Shown one piece after another: positions 1 through 10,055 of a stretch of DNA of 64,000 nt. The position numbers were made by a program, and so were the translations under genes. Numbering within the stretch: the first letter of the stretch is position 1; each line of letters opens with the position of its first letter. The notes below the pieces were generated by a model. That model made no database searches, was not told where the DNA came from, and saw only the letters and a program-made list of their open reading frames with translations. This DNA comes from Streptomyces sp. RerS4 (GTDB lineage Bacteria > Actinomycetota > Actinomycetes > Streptomycetales > Streptomycetaceae), in the NCBI RefSeq assembly GCF_023515955.1, contig NZ_CP097322.1:4450501-4514500 (forward strand), read 5' to 3'.

Positions 1-1
1 C

Positions 2-421
2 CTCCTGGTCCAGTGCACCAGCCCCTTCCTGACCCCCTCCGACGTCGAGTCAGTCGCCGCCGCCGTCGCCTCGGGCGCCGCCGACTCGGCCCTGACCGCG
101 GCCCCGTTCCACGGCTTCCTGTGGCGTACGGGCCCCGACGGCCGCGGCAGCGGGATCAACCACGACGCCGCGTACCGCCCCCGCCGCCAGGACCGGCCCG
201 CCGAACTGCTGGAGACCGGCGCCGCCTACGCCATGGCCGCCCCCGGCTTTCGCGCCGCACGCCACCGCTTCTTCGGGCGGACCCTGCCCGTCGCCACCGA
301 CCCGGCACGGGTCCTGGAGGTCGACGACCCGCACGACCTCGCCCGCGCCCGCCTCCTGGCACCCCTTCTCGACCCCCGCCCCACCACTCCACCGCGCATC
401 GAACGAAGGACACCTGCCGCC
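2..421 (+). CDS. NeuA-like CMP-sugar cytidylyltransferase, C-terminal part (cut by left edge)
   Basis: The frame is open from base 2. It reads through LLVQCTSPFLTPSDV, which fits the LLQPTSPLR-type segment of acylneuraminate cytidylyltransferases, then TGAAYAM and, near the end, a D-D-P-H-D-L-A-R-A helix that matches the close of the fold. The enzyme would activate a nonulosonic acid (sialic acid or Kdn type) with CMP for a cell-wall glycopolymer. The N-terminal nucleotide-binding region lies outside the window. There is no stop codon before the ATG at 422, so this domain continues in frame into the NeuB-type sequence. Either the two form a fusion or NeuB starts separately at 422. I list them apart because GAAGGA lies 11 nt before the ATG at 422. 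Family call moderately sure; gene boundary unsure. Confidence 0.6.
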
Positions 422-1351
422 ATGAGCGTCGACGCCACCCCCCACTCCCGCCTGCGCACCTTCGGCGCGCGTACCGCCGGCCCCGGCCACCCCGTCTACG
501 TGGTCGGCGAGATCGGCATCAACCACAACGGCGACCTCGGCACCGCCTTCGCCCTCATCGACGCCGCCGCCGACGCCGGCTGTGACGCCGTCAAGTTCCA
601 AAAGCGCACCCCGGAGATCTGCACCCCGCGCGACCAGTGGGACATCGAACGCGACACGCCCTGGGGCCGGATGACCTACATCGACTACCGCCACCGCGTC
701 GAGTTCGGCGAGGCCGACTACCTCGCCATCGACGAGCACTGCGCCAGGCGCGGCATCGACTGGTTCGCCTCCCCGTGGGACACCGAGGCCGTCGCGTTCC
801 TGGAGAAGTTCGACCTCCCCGCCCACAAGGTCGCCTCCGCCTGCCTCACCGACGACGACCTCCTGCGCACGCTGCGCGCCACCGGCCGCACCGTCGTCCT
901 CTCCACCGGGATGTCCACCCCGAAGCAGATCCGGCACGCCGTCGAGGTGCTCGGCAGCGACAACGTCCTGCTGTGCCACGCCACTTCGACCTACCCGGCG
1001 AAGGCGCAGGAGCTGAACCTGCGGGTGATCAACACCCTCCAGGAGGAGTACCCGAACGTGCCGATCGGCTACTCCGGCCACGAGACCGGCCTCCAGACCA
1101 CCCTGGCCGCCGTCGCCCTCGGCGCCACCTTCGTCGAGCGGCACATCACCCTCGACCGCGCGATGTGGGGCTCCGACCAGGCCGCCTCCGTCGAACCCGG
1201 CGGCCTCGCCCGCCTCGTGCGCGACATCCGCACCATCGAGACCGCCCTCGGCGACGGCGTCAAGCGCGTCTACGAGTCCGAGCTGGGCCCGATGAAGAAG
1301 CTCCGCCGCGTCCAGGGTCCGGTGCCGGCCACCGCGCCGGCCACGATCTGA
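422..1351 (+). CDS. neuB: NeuB-family nonulosonic acid synthase (sialic acid/Kdn synthase type)
   Basis: NeuB enzymes condense phosphoenolpyruvate with a hexosamine or hexose to give a nine-carbon sugar acid. Family motifs visible are GEIGINHNGD (residues about 29-38), DAVKFQKR, FASPWD, STGMST, the HATSTYPA segment, GYSGHE and VERHITLDR followed by WGSDQAASVEP. The protein is 309 residues. Classical NeuB is about 345 with a C-terminal SAF (antifreeze-like) domain; this one stops where that domain would begin, so the SAF lid is missing. It follows the NeuA-like sequence in the same frame and precedes a polysialyltransferase-like gene, consistent with a cell-wall glycopolymer cluster such as the Kdn-containing teichulosonic acids known from Streptomyces. 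Family assignment is firm; the exact sugar product is inferred. Confidence 0.85.
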   Translation: MSVDATPHSRLRTFGARTAGPGHPVYVVGEIGINHNGDLGTAFALIDAAADAGCDAVKFQKRTPEICTPRDQWDIERDTPWGRMTYIDYRHRVEFGEADYLAIDEHCARRGIDWFASPWDTEAVAFLEKFDLPAHKVASACLTDDDLLRTLRATGRTVVLSTGMSTPKQIRHAVEVLGSDNVLLCHATSTYPAKAQELNLRVINTLQEEYPNVPIGYSGHETGLQTTLAAVALGATFVERHITLDRAMWGSDQAASVEPGGLARLVRDIRTIETALGDGVKRVYESELGPMKKLRRVQGPVPATAPATI

Positions 1352-1400
1352 CCGGCCCCGCCCCCTCCTCCCCACGAGCTCCTCACGAGCGGAGAACCCG

Positions 1401-2549
1401 GTGAACTCCCCCGCCTCCACCCTGGCCTTCGTCGAGAGTCCGGTCCAGCTCCTGAACGTGCTGGAGTGGGCCTACGCCCGCCACGGCGCCGGCGGCCCGC
1501 TGCCGGCCGTCCCGACGCAGCCCGGCCCGCTCGGCGACCGGGCGGCGCAGTCGGCCGCACCCCCGGCCGGTGACGCCGGGCAGCCGACCATCGTCGTGCT
1601 TCCGCCCACCGACCCGATGTCGCGGGGGCAGCTGCGCCGGATCGCCGGGATCGCCCGGGGCGAGGGCCACGACGTGCGGTGGCAGGAGGCCCGGGGTGGC
1701 TCCGGGGCTCCGCTGCGGGCGCTCGCCGCGCTCGCCGCGAGCGTGCGCCGGGCCCGGCGGATCGTCGTCGGGGACCCGTTCTCCCGCTTCGTGCAGCTGC
1801 TGCTGGTCCCGGCCCGCGCCGCCGAGCTGGTCGTCGTGGACGACGGCACCGCCACCCTGGAGTTCGTCGCGCAGCTCGGGCGCGGCGAGCGGCTGCGCCG
1901 CTGGCACCGCAGCGGCGGCGGGGCCGCGGCCCGGGTGCGCGAGCTGGCGTACGCCCCGGTGTCCGGTACGGCCCGGCGCCGGCTGACCCCGCGCGGCGGG
2001 CGCGGGGTGGAGCTGTTCACCTCGATGCCGGTGACCCCGCTGCCCGGGATGGAGGTGCGGCTCAACGACTTCGCCTGGACGCGCGCCCGGTTCGGCCCGC
2101 CCCGGCTGACCAAGGGCACCGACCTGGTCGGCACCTCCCTGGTGGAGACGGGCGTGGTCGATCCGGCCCGCTACCTGGAGGCGGTCCGCGCCCTGACCCT
2201 GGAGCTCGGCGTGACCCGCTACTTCGCACATCGCCGCGAGGCCCCGGAGAAGCTGCGGCAGCTGAGCGAGGCGACCGGGTTGGAGATCGTACGACCGGAC
2301 CTGCCGCTGGAGCTCGTCGCCCGCCGTGGACCCATCGGCCGTACGATCGTCAGCTTTCCGTCCACGGTCGTCCACACGCTGCCCTACGCACTGACCGGTA
2401 CCGGTGTGACGGTCGCGGTGTGCGACATCGACCCCGACTGGCTCACGGCCGGCGCCTCGCCCCGCGCCCGCGGGTTCCTGGCCGGCGTCACCGACACGGC
2501 CCGCGATGTGCGCAGACTCCCGGCGAAGGCGGCCTCGGCCGCCGGGTGA
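1401..2549 (+). CDS. Polysialyltransferase-like glycosyltransferase
   Basis: The protein has 382 residues, a GTG start 49 nt after neuB, and GGAG upstream. No signal peptide or membrane segment is seen. Features resembling bacterial sialyl/polysialyltransferases are an acidic D-D-G triplet at 147-149 within VVVDDGTA, a histidine-containing Y-F-A-H-R-R-E at 274-280, and F-P-S-T-V-V-H-T-L at 319-327. These parallel the D/E-D/E-G, H-P and S-S/T motifs of those GT families, although the proline after His is replaced by Arg. With NeuA and NeuB upstream, the likely role is transfer of the CMP-activated nonulosonic acid during wall polymer synthesis in the cytoplasm. Residues 30-60 are a low-complexity Pro/Gly/Ala insertion. 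The call rests on motif pattern plus context. Confidence 0.55.
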   Translation: MNSPASTLAFVESPVQLLNVLEWAYARHGAGGPLPAVPTQPGPLGDRAAQSAAPPAGDAGQPTIVVLPPTDPMSRGQLRRIAGIARGEGHDVRWQEARGGSGAPLRALAALAASVRRARRIVVGDPFSRFVQLLLVPARAAELVVVDDGTATLEFVAQLGRGERLRRWHRSGGGAAARVRELAYAPVSGTARRRLTPRGGRGVELFTSMPVTPLPGMEVRLNDFAWTRARFGPPRLTKGTDLVGTSLVETGVVDPARYLEAVRALTLELGVTRYFAHRREAPEKLRQLSEATGLEIVRPDLPLELVARRGPIGRTIVSFPSTVVHTLPYALTGTGVTVAVCDIDPDWLTAGASPRARGFLAGVTDTARDVRRLPAKAASAAG

Positions 2550-2674
2550 GCGCGCGAGTTTACCCCCGCGCACATCCGGTCATGCGTCCAGAGGTCGTGT
2601 TTTTATCCCCTAACGGCATGAACTTTTGGTGATCTACAGCCAGTTGAGCCATCCGTGCGCCTACCCTTCAACGG

Positions 2675-3943
2675 GTGAACCAGTTGATGTCCCGCGAGTC
2701 CCCGTCCGCCCTGCCCGGCAAGCCCGTCCGGCCCGAGCTGCCCGGCAAGCTTCCGGATCACCTGCGTGCCGAACTGATCGCCTTCCGCCGGGACTTGCAC
2801 ATGCATCCCGAGCTAGGACACCAGGAATTCCGCACCACGGCGGCGATCAAGGCCCGGCTGGAAAAAGCCGGCCTGCGCCCACGGGTGCTGAAGTCCGGGA
2901 CCGGCCTGATCTGTGACGTGGGCACCTGGGACCGCGGTCGGCCGATGCTGGCCCTGCGCGCGGACATCGACGCCCTGCCCATCCCGGATGCGAAGACCCA
3001 CGTCTCCTACCGTTCCACCTATCCGGACCGCGCCCACGCCTGCGGCCACGACGTGCACACCGCCGTCGTCCTCGGCGCCGGCCTGGTCCTCGCGGACCTC
3101 GACCGGCAGGGGCTGCTGCCCCGACCGGTACGGCTGCTGTTCCAGCCGGCCGAGGAGGTGCTGCCGGGCGGGGCGACGGAGGCCATCGACTCCGGGGTCC
3201 TCGACGGGGTCGGGCAGATCATCGCCGTCCACTGCGACCCGCGCGTCGACGCCGGACGCCTCGGCCTGCGGCCCGGCCCGATCACCTCGGCCTGCGACCG
3301 GCTGGAGGTCACCCTGTCCGGCGCCGGCGGTCACACGGCCCGCCCGCACCTCACCACGGACCTGGTGACGGCCGCCGCCCGGGTCGCCGTCGACGTACCG
3401 GCCCTGCTGGCCCGCCGGATGGACGCCCGCTCGGGCATGTCGGTCACCTGGGGCCGGCTGGAGGCGGGGCACGCCTGCAACGTCATCCCGATGCACGCGG
3501 AGCTGTCCGGGACGGTGCGGTGCCTGGACCTCAACGCCTGGTACGAGGCGCCCGACATGATCCACGCGGCGATCGACGAGGTCTCGACCATGCACGGGGC
3601 GAAGTTCGAGATCAACCACGTGCGCGGCGTCCCGCCCGTGGTCAACGACCCGGTCGTGACGGAGCTGCTGCGCGAGGCGATGGCCGCCCGGCGCGGCGCC
3701 GAGTCGGTCGAGGACACCGAGCAGAGCCTGGGCGGGGAGGACTTCTCCTGGTACCTGGAACACGTCCCCGGCGCCATGGCCCGCCTCGGCGTCCGCAGGC
3801 CCGGTGACACGGCCAAGCGCGACCTGCACCGGGGCGACTTCGACGTGGACGAGTCCGCGATCGGGGTCGGCGTCGAGTTCTTCACGGCCGCCGCGCTGCT
3901 CGACGGACGGCGCGTGCGACCGGTGGGCGTGGCGGACCGATGA
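2675..3943 (+). CDS. M20-family metallo-amidohydrolase
   Basis: 422 residues. The M20 di-metal centre is recognisable: HMHPELGHQE near residue 48, ACGHDVHTAVVLGA near 126-130, FQPAEEVLPGG near 155, HCDP near 187 and a C-terminal H-R-G-D-F segment. The dimerisation domain (LSGAGGHTARP) interrupts the catalytic domain as expected. Relatives hydrolyse N-acyl amino acids or hippurate; the substrate here cannot be told. GTG at 2675 gives the full N-terminus, though no Shine-Dalgarno sequence precedes it and ATG at 2687 is also possible. The gene stands alone between the wall-sugar cluster and the nucleoside transporter and is followed by a strong hairpin. Confidence 0.88.
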   Translation: MNQLMSRESPSALPGKPVRPELPGKLPDHLRAELIAFRRDLHMHPELGHQEFRTTAAIKARLEKAGLRPRVLKSGTGLICDVGTWDRGRPMLALRADIDALPIPDAKTHVSYRSTYPDRAHACGHDVHTAVVLGAGLVLADLDRQGLLPRPVRLLFQPAEEVLPGGATEAIDSGVLDGVGQIIAVHCDPRVDAGRLGLRPGPITSACDRLEVTLSGAGGHTARPHLTTDLVTAAARVAVDVPALLARRMDARSGMSVTWGRLEAGHACNVIPMHAELSGTVRCLDLNAWYEAPDMIHAAIDEVSTMHGAKFEINHVRGVPPVVNDPVVTELLREAMAARRGAESVEDTEQSLGGEDFSWYLEHVPGAMARLGVRRPGDTAKRDLHRGDFDVDESAIGVGVEFFTAAALLDGRRVRPVGVADR

Positions 3944-4028
3944 CCTAGACCGGTGACCTAAAGGACAGGTGGCGGAAAAGATCCGGTAAAGCTCACTACA
4001 TCATCGGCGGGTCGACCGGCGGAGGTGT

Positions 4029-4053
4029 CCAGCCCTTGGTACACAAGGGCTGG
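4029..4053 (+). terminator. Hairpin after the M20 gene
   Basis: CCAGCCCTTG and CAAGGGCTGG form a perfect 10-bp stem around a 5-nt loop about 85 nt after the M20 stop. It has no U tract, which is common in Streptomyces terminators, and lies upstream of the BMP promoter region. Confidence 0.6.
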
Positions 4054-4134
4054 AGACCCACGCGGTTACCGATCGGTCACTGTCCGGTTCGCGACGATCC
4101 GATAACGACTCATGAACGGGCCTTTAACTGACAT

Positions 4135-4146
4135 CTACGCGCGTTA
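4135..4146. promoter_or_regulatory. Putative nucleoside-regulon operator, imperfect copy (BMP gene)
   Basis: CTACGCGCGTTA matches 10 of 12 positions of the palindrome CTACGCGCGTAG found upstream of five other nucleoside transcription units in this window. It sits 61 nt before the TTG start of the BMP lipoprotein gene. As the weakest copy it is called mainly because of its gene context. Confidence 0.5.
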
Positions 4147-4207
4147 CGATCGCCGCGAAACCAGCGCCGGTCGTGGCGCTTCGGTCAGGTTTTGAAGGAG
4201 CCTCCCC

Positions 4208-5269
4208 TTGCGCCGGATCACCAGGATCGCCACCGTGGGCATCGCGTCCGCGGCGCTGGCCCTCTCGGCCACCGCCTGTGGCGGTAAGAAGTCCACGGAC
4301 ACCCCGTCCGCCGACGGCACCGCGAAGGCCGCCGCCAGCGCCGCCATCGCGTACGACATCGGTGGCCGTGGCGACCAGTCGTTCAACGACGCCGCCTACG
4401 CGGGCCTTGAGCAGGCGAAGAACGAGCTCAAGATGGGCGGCACCGAAGCCGAGCCCACCGACGGCGAGGGCGAGGCCGACAAGGTCCAGCGCCTCACCGA
4501 GCTGGCGCGCAAGGGCAACAACCCGGTCATCGGCGTCGGCTTCGCCTACGCCCCGGCCATCAAGAAGGTCGCGCCGAAGTTCCCGAACACCACGTTCGGC
4601 ATCATCGACGACACCTCGGTGACCGGCCCGAACATCGCCAACCTCGTCTTCAACGAGGAGCAGGGCTCCTACCTGGCCGGCGTCGCCGCCGCCAAGGCGT
4701 CCAAGTCCGGCACGGTCGGCTTCATCGGCGGTGTCGAGGTTCCGCTGATCAAGAAGTTCGAGGCGGGCTTCGTCCAGGGCGTCAAGGACACCAACCCGAA
4801 CGCCAAGGTCCTCAGCCACTACCTGAGCCAGCCGCCGAACTTCGAGGGCTTCGCCAAGCCCGACCTCGGCAAGGCCACCGCCAACGGCCAGATCGACGCC
4901 GGCGCCGACGTGGTCTACGCCGCCGCCGGTCTCGCGGGCTCCGGTGCCATCGAGGCCGCCGCCGCCAAGGGCAAGTGGGCCATCGGTGTCGACTCCGACC
5001 AGTACAACCAGGCCGGCCTGGCGAAGTACAAGGAGCACATCCTGACCTCGGTCACCAAGGACGTCTCCGACTCCGTCTTCAACCTGATCAAGTCGGTCAA
5101 GGACGGCAAGCCCACCGTCGGCGAGATCCGCTACGGCCTCGACAAGGACGGCGTCGGCCTGGCCGACTCCAACCCCGAGTACAAGAAGATGACCGACCTC
5201 ATCGCCGCGGTGGAGAAGGCCAAGGCCGACATCATCGCGAAGAAGATCACCGTCAAGACCGCGCCGTAA
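4208..5269 (+). CDS. BMP-family nucleoside-binding lipoprotein (ABC transporter)
   Basis: 353 residues from a TTG codon with GAAGGAG 7 nt upstream. The N-terminus is a lipoprotein signal: two arginines, a hydrophobic stretch and the lipobox S-A-T-A-C with Cys at about residue 24. The mature part carries Basic Membrane Protein motifs: AYDIGGRGDQSFNDAAYAG, IGVGFAYAPAI, FGIIDDTS, NLVFNEEQGSYLAGVAA, VGFIGGVEVPLI and GVDSDQYN. PnrA/BMP proteins bind purine nucleosides, and the next genes encode the matching ABC ATPase and two permeases. The protein should sit on the outer face of the membrane. A 16-bp hairpin separates it from the ATPase gene, which would allow separate expression levels. Only one BMP gene is present here. 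Confidence 0.93.
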   Translation: MRRITRIATVGIASAALALSATACGGKKSTDTPSADGTAKAAASAAIAYDIGGRGDQSFNDAAYAGLEQAKNELKMGGTEAEPTDGEGEADKVQRLTELARKGNNPVIGVGFAYAPAIKKVAPKFPNTTFGIIDDTSVTGPNIANLVFNEEQGSYLAGVAAAKASKSGTVGFIGGVEVPLIKKFEAGFVQGVKDTNPNAKVLSHYLSQPPNFEGFAKPDLGKATANGQIDAGADVVYAAAGLAGSGAIEAAAAKGKWAIGVDSDQYNQAGLAKYKEHILTSVTKDVSDSVFNLIKSVKDGKPTVGEIRYGLDKDGVGLADSNPEYKKMTDLIAAVEKAKADIIAKKITVKTAP

Positions 5270-5299
5270 GGTTCCGTCTGACAGGTAGTCGTGGTCTCC

Positions 5300-5335
5300 G
5301 GGGTCCGGAAGCGGTCTCGACCGCTTTCGGACCCC
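5300..5335 (+). terminator. Terminator/attenuator hairpin between BMP and ABC ATPase genes
   Basis: A 16-bp stem (GGGGTCCGGAAGCGGT with ACCGCTTTCGGACCCC, one G-U pair) and a CTCG tetraloop begin about 30 nt after the BMP stop. It probably ends or attenuates the BMP transcript ahead of the ATPase gene, which has its own operator and probably its own promoter. Confidence 0.75.
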
Positions 5336-5406
5336 GCACCACGTCTCCCCATCGAGTCCGTGACCGCTTGTGGCCACCTGGCCGCAAGTTTTCACTTTCG
5401 ACAGTG

Positions 5407-5418
5407 CTACGCGCGTAG
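5407..5418. promoter_or_regulatory. Putative nucleoside-regulon operator (ABC transporter operon)
   Basis: A perfect 12-bp palindrome, CTACGCGCGTAG, identical to copies before add, deoC and the purine nucleoside phosphorylase gene. It lies in the leader of the ATPase-permease-permease-cdd operon. An ATACCT hexamer at 5435-5440 could be the -10 element, which would put the palindrome over the -35 region. Confidence 0.7.
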
Positions 5419-5500
5419 AGGCATCGTGGACGCGATACCTTCTCTCCCCGCCCTGTCCCTCCCCTGCCTTCAGCTCCTTCCGCGCCAAGGAGAGTGCGTC

Positions 5501-7167
<1,667 letters not shown>

Positions 7168-7171
<4 letters not shown>

Positions 7172-8283
7172 AGAAATTCGACAAGGACCGGCTGCTCCTC
7201 GGCTTCGCCGGGCCCGCGCTCGCGCTGGTCACCGCCTTCCTGCTGACCATGGTCGTGCTGGCCGCGACGGGCATCGACCCGATCGAGCCGCTGCGCCTGA
7301 TGGTCGAGAACGCCGCCTACGAGGACGTCCAGGTCCTCATCCTGAACCAGGCCGGTACGTACTACCTGGCGGCCCTGGCCGTGGCCATCGGCTTCCGGAT
7401 GAACCTCTTCAACATCGGCGTCGACGGCCAGTACCGTCTCGCGGCGATGGTCTCGGCCGTGGTCGGCACCGCCATCACCCTGCCCGGCCCGCTGCACATC
7501 CTGCTGATCGTGCTCGTCGCCATGCTGACCGGTGCCTTCTGGTCCGGTATCGCGGGTGTCCTCAAGGCCCGGCGCGGCGTCAGCGAGGTCGTCTCGACGA
7601 TCATGCTGAACGCCATCGCGACCAGCCTGATCGCCTGGCTGATCCTGCCGAAGAACCTCGGTGTGCAGCCCGAGGGCTCCAACGACCTGACGACCGGCGA
7701 CATCGCCGAGTCCGGTTGGTTCCCGGCCCTGACGATCGGTGACGGCCTGGAGATCTACGGCTTCACCTTCGTGGCCTTCGCCCTGGGCGTCGTCTACTGG
7801 TTCGTCCTCAACCGCACCCGCTTCGGCTTCGACCTGCGCGCCACCGGCGCCAGCGAGTCCGCCGCCCAGGCCTCCGGCGTGGACGCCAAGAAGATGATCA
7901 TCACCTCGATGCTGATCTCGGGCGCCGTCGCCGGTCTGTCCGGCATGCCGCAGCTCCTCGGCGAGACGCACACGTACAACCTCTCCTTCCCGGTCGGCGT
8001 CGGCTTCACCGGCATCACCATCGCGCTGCTCGGCCGCAACAGCCCCGTCGGCATCTTCTTCGCCGCCATGCTGATGGCCTTCATCGACAAGGCCTCGGCC
8101 TCGCTCGACTCCGCCGGCTACGCCAAGGAGATCGGCACGATCATGAAGGGTCTGATCGTGATCGCGGTGGTCGTCTCCTACGAGCTCGTCCGTCGCTACG
8201 GCATCCGCCGACAGCAGCAGAAGGTCGGCGAGGAACTGGCCGCGGGCCACGCCATCAAGACGGATAAGGAGGTCGCGGCGTGA
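7168..8283 (+). CDS. Nucleoside ABC transporter permease 1
   Basis: 371 residues with about nine hydrophobic segments, in the branched-chain/ribose permease superfamily (BPD_transp_2). Characteristic stretches are GFRMNLFNIGVDGQYRLAAM, GVSEVVSTIMLNAIA and GFDLRATGASESAAQASGVD, the last being the cytoplasmic coupling region. The long N-terminal and periplasmic parts are typical of the larger of the two YufP/YufQ-type permeases. The ATG overlaps the ATPase stop (ATGA), and the gene in turn overlaps the second permease, so the three are translationally coupled. It forms the membrane channel with the product of the next gene. Confidence 0.92.
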
Positions 8284-9542
8284 GCACCAGCACCGTTTCC
8301 GCGCCCGGCGCCGCCCCGAAGACCGGCGGTCGCAAGAAGCTCACCCTGCCCGTGATCATGCTGATCATCGCCGGCGGGCTCGCGCTCGTCTCGTTGGTCC
8401 GCATCATCAGCGGCGCCAACGACCTGACCTCCGTCGGCCAGGTCTCCGGCGCCCTCTCCCTCGCGGTCCCGATCGGCCTCGCCGGCCTCGGCGGCCTGTG
8501 GGCCGAGCGCGCGGGCGTCGTCAACATCGGCCTCGAAGGCATGATGATCCTCGGCACCTGGTTCGGTGCCTGGGCCGGCTACCAATGGGGTCCCTGGACC
8601 GGTGTCCTCGTCGGCATCGCCGGCGGTGCCATCGGCGGCCTGCTGCACGCGATCATCACCGTCACGTTCAACGTCAACCACATCGTCTCCGGTGTGGCCG
8701 TGAACATCCTGGCCCTGGGCTTCACCCAGTACCTGTCGAACTTCACCTTCGCCGACGCCCCCGGCGGCTCCTCCAAGCAGTCGCCGCGCGTCGAGGAGAT
8801 CTACAAGATCACCGTGCCGGGGCTGTCCGACTGGATGACCTCCCTCCAGGGCAAGCACTGGTTCTTCGTCTCCGACCTCGCCGGCGTCATCGGCGGCCTG
8901 GTCACCGGACTGTCCCTGCTGACCGTCGTCGCGCTGCTGCTCATCCCCGGCACCTGGTGGGTGCTGTGGCGCACCACCTTCGGTCTGCGCCTGCGCTCCT
9001 GCGGTGAGAACCCGATCGCCGCCGAGTCCCTCGGCGTCAACGTGTACAAGTACAAGTACATCGCGGTCGTCGTCTCCGGCGCCCTCGCGGGCCTCGGCGG
9101 CGTGTTCCTCTCCGAGGTCGCCAGCCCGATCTACCAGGAGGGCCAGACCGGCGGCCGCGGTTACATCGGTCTCGCCGCGATGATCTTCGGTAACTGGATG
9201 CCCGGCGGCATGGCCCTGGGCGCGGGCCTCTTCGGCTTCACCGACAGCCTCAAGCTGCGCGGCGGCGCGGAGAACGTCCACGCGATGCTGCTGCTCGTCG
9301 CGATCCTCCTGGTGATCGGCGTCGCCTGGCAGGTGTACAAGAAGAAGTACGTCCAGGCCGGCGTCTCGGCGGTCTTCGCCGTGCTGCTGTTCGTCTGGTA
9401 CGCGATGACGGACGCGGTCCCGAGCCAGTTCGTGGACGCCGCCCCGTACCTGACGACGCTGCTCGTGCTCGCCCTGTCGGCGCAGCGCCTGCGGATGCCG
9501 AAGGCGGACGGCATGCCGTACCGCAAGGGCCAGGGCAAGTGA
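8280..9542 (+). CDS. Nucleoside ABC transporter permease 2
   Basis: 420 residues, multi-spanning, of the same family as the upstream permease: LAGLGGLWAERAGVVNIGLE, VNHIVSGVAVNILALG and GLRLRSCGENPIAAESLGV are signature stretches. The C-terminus carries an extra hydrophobic extension of about 80 residues (VFAVLLFVWYAMTD and LTTLLVLALSA) beyond the usual end. The start is GTG in a GTGA overlap with the preceding stop, and its own stop overlaps the cytidine deaminase start in the same way. It should pair with permease 1 as a heterodimeric nucleoside channel. Confidence 0.92.
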   Translation: MSTSTVSAPGAAPKTGGRKKLTLPVIMLIIAGGLALVSLVRIISGANDLTSVGQVSGALSLAVPIGLAGLGGLWAERAGVVNIGLEGMMILGTWFGAWAGYQWGPWTGVLVGIAGGAIGGLLHAIITVTFNVNHIVSGVAVNILALGFTQYLSNFTFADAPGGSSKQSPRVEEIYKITVPGLSDWMTSLQGKHWFFVSDLAGVIGGLVTGLSLLTVVALLLIPGTWWVLWRTTFGLRLRSCGENPIAAESLGVNVYKYKYIAVVVSGALAGLGGVFLSEVASPIYQEGQTGGRGYIGLAAMIFGNWMPGGMALGAGLFGFTDSLKLRGGAENVHAMLLLVAILLVIGVAWQVYKKKYVQAGVSAVFAVLLFVWYAMTDAVPSQFVDAAPYLTTLLVLALSAQRLRMPKADGMPYRKGQGK

Positions 9543-9955
9543 CCCCGGACCCCGCGGCGCATGCGGACGCCGCCGTGGACTGGGAAGCGCTGCGGGTGGC
9601 GGCGCGGGAGGCGATGACCCACGCCTACGCGCCCTACTCCGGCTTCCCGGTCGGGGTCGCGGCGCTCGTGGACGACGGCCGGGTCGTCACCGGCTGCAAC
9701 GTGGAGAACGCCAGCTACGGACTCGGCCTGTGCGCCGAGTGCGGCCTGGTCTCCTCGCTCCAGGCCACCGGCGGCGGCCGGCTGACCCACTTCACGTGCG
9801 TGGACGGCAAGGGCCAGAGCCTCGTCCCGTGCGGACGCTGCCGCCAGCTGCTCTACGAGTTCGGCGGAGAGGACCTGCTGGTGGACACACCGGACGGGAT
9901 CCTGCCGCTGAGCGCGATGCTGCCGCAGGCCTTCGGGCCCGACCACCTGAGATAG
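9539..9955 (+). CDS. cdd: Cytidine deaminase
   Basis: 138 residues, the size of the homotetrameric zinc cytidine deaminases. The active site is intact: CNVENASYGLGLCAECG supplies Cys65 as a zinc ligand and Glu67 as the proton shuttle, and PCGRCRQ supplies Cys98 and Cys101. The enzyme converts (deoxy)cytidine to (deoxy)uridine, feeding pyrimidine nucleoside phosphorylase encoded just downstream. It starts at GTG within the stop of permease 2, so uptake and deamination are in one operon. A strong hairpin follows and ends the operon. Confidence 0.95.
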   Translation: MTPDPAAHADAAVDWEALRVAAREAMTHAYAPYSGFPVGVAALVDDGRVVTGCNVENASYGLGLCAECGLVSSLQATGGGRLTHFTCVDGKGQSLVPCGRCRQLLYEFGGEDLLVDTPDGILPLSAMLPQAFGPDHLR

Positions 9956-9962
9956 CCGTACC

Positions 9963-9997
9963 GACGGCCCTTCGCCCCTGCCGGGCGGAGGGCCGTC
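9963..9997 (+). terminator. Terminator of the transporter-cdd operon
   Basis: GACGGCCCTTCGCCC pairs with GGGCGGAGGGCCGTC over 15 positions (one T-G) around a 5-nt loop, starting 7 nt after the cdd stop and before the deoA operator. Confidence 0.8.
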
Positions 9998-10030
9998 GCC
10001 CTTCCCCTCACCTCTCCTCAACTCCTCTCT

Positions 10031-10042
10031 CTATGCGCGTAG
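10031..10042. promoter_or_regulatory. Putative nucleoside-regulon operator (deoA)
   Basis: CTATGCGCGTAG, one mismatch from the perfect palindrome seen elsewhere. It ends 13 nt before the deoA ATG and runs directly into the Shine-Dalgarno sequence AGAAGGAAG, so a bound repressor would block transcript initiation or early elongation. Confidence 0.65.
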
Positions 10043-10055
10043 AAGGAAGCACCAC

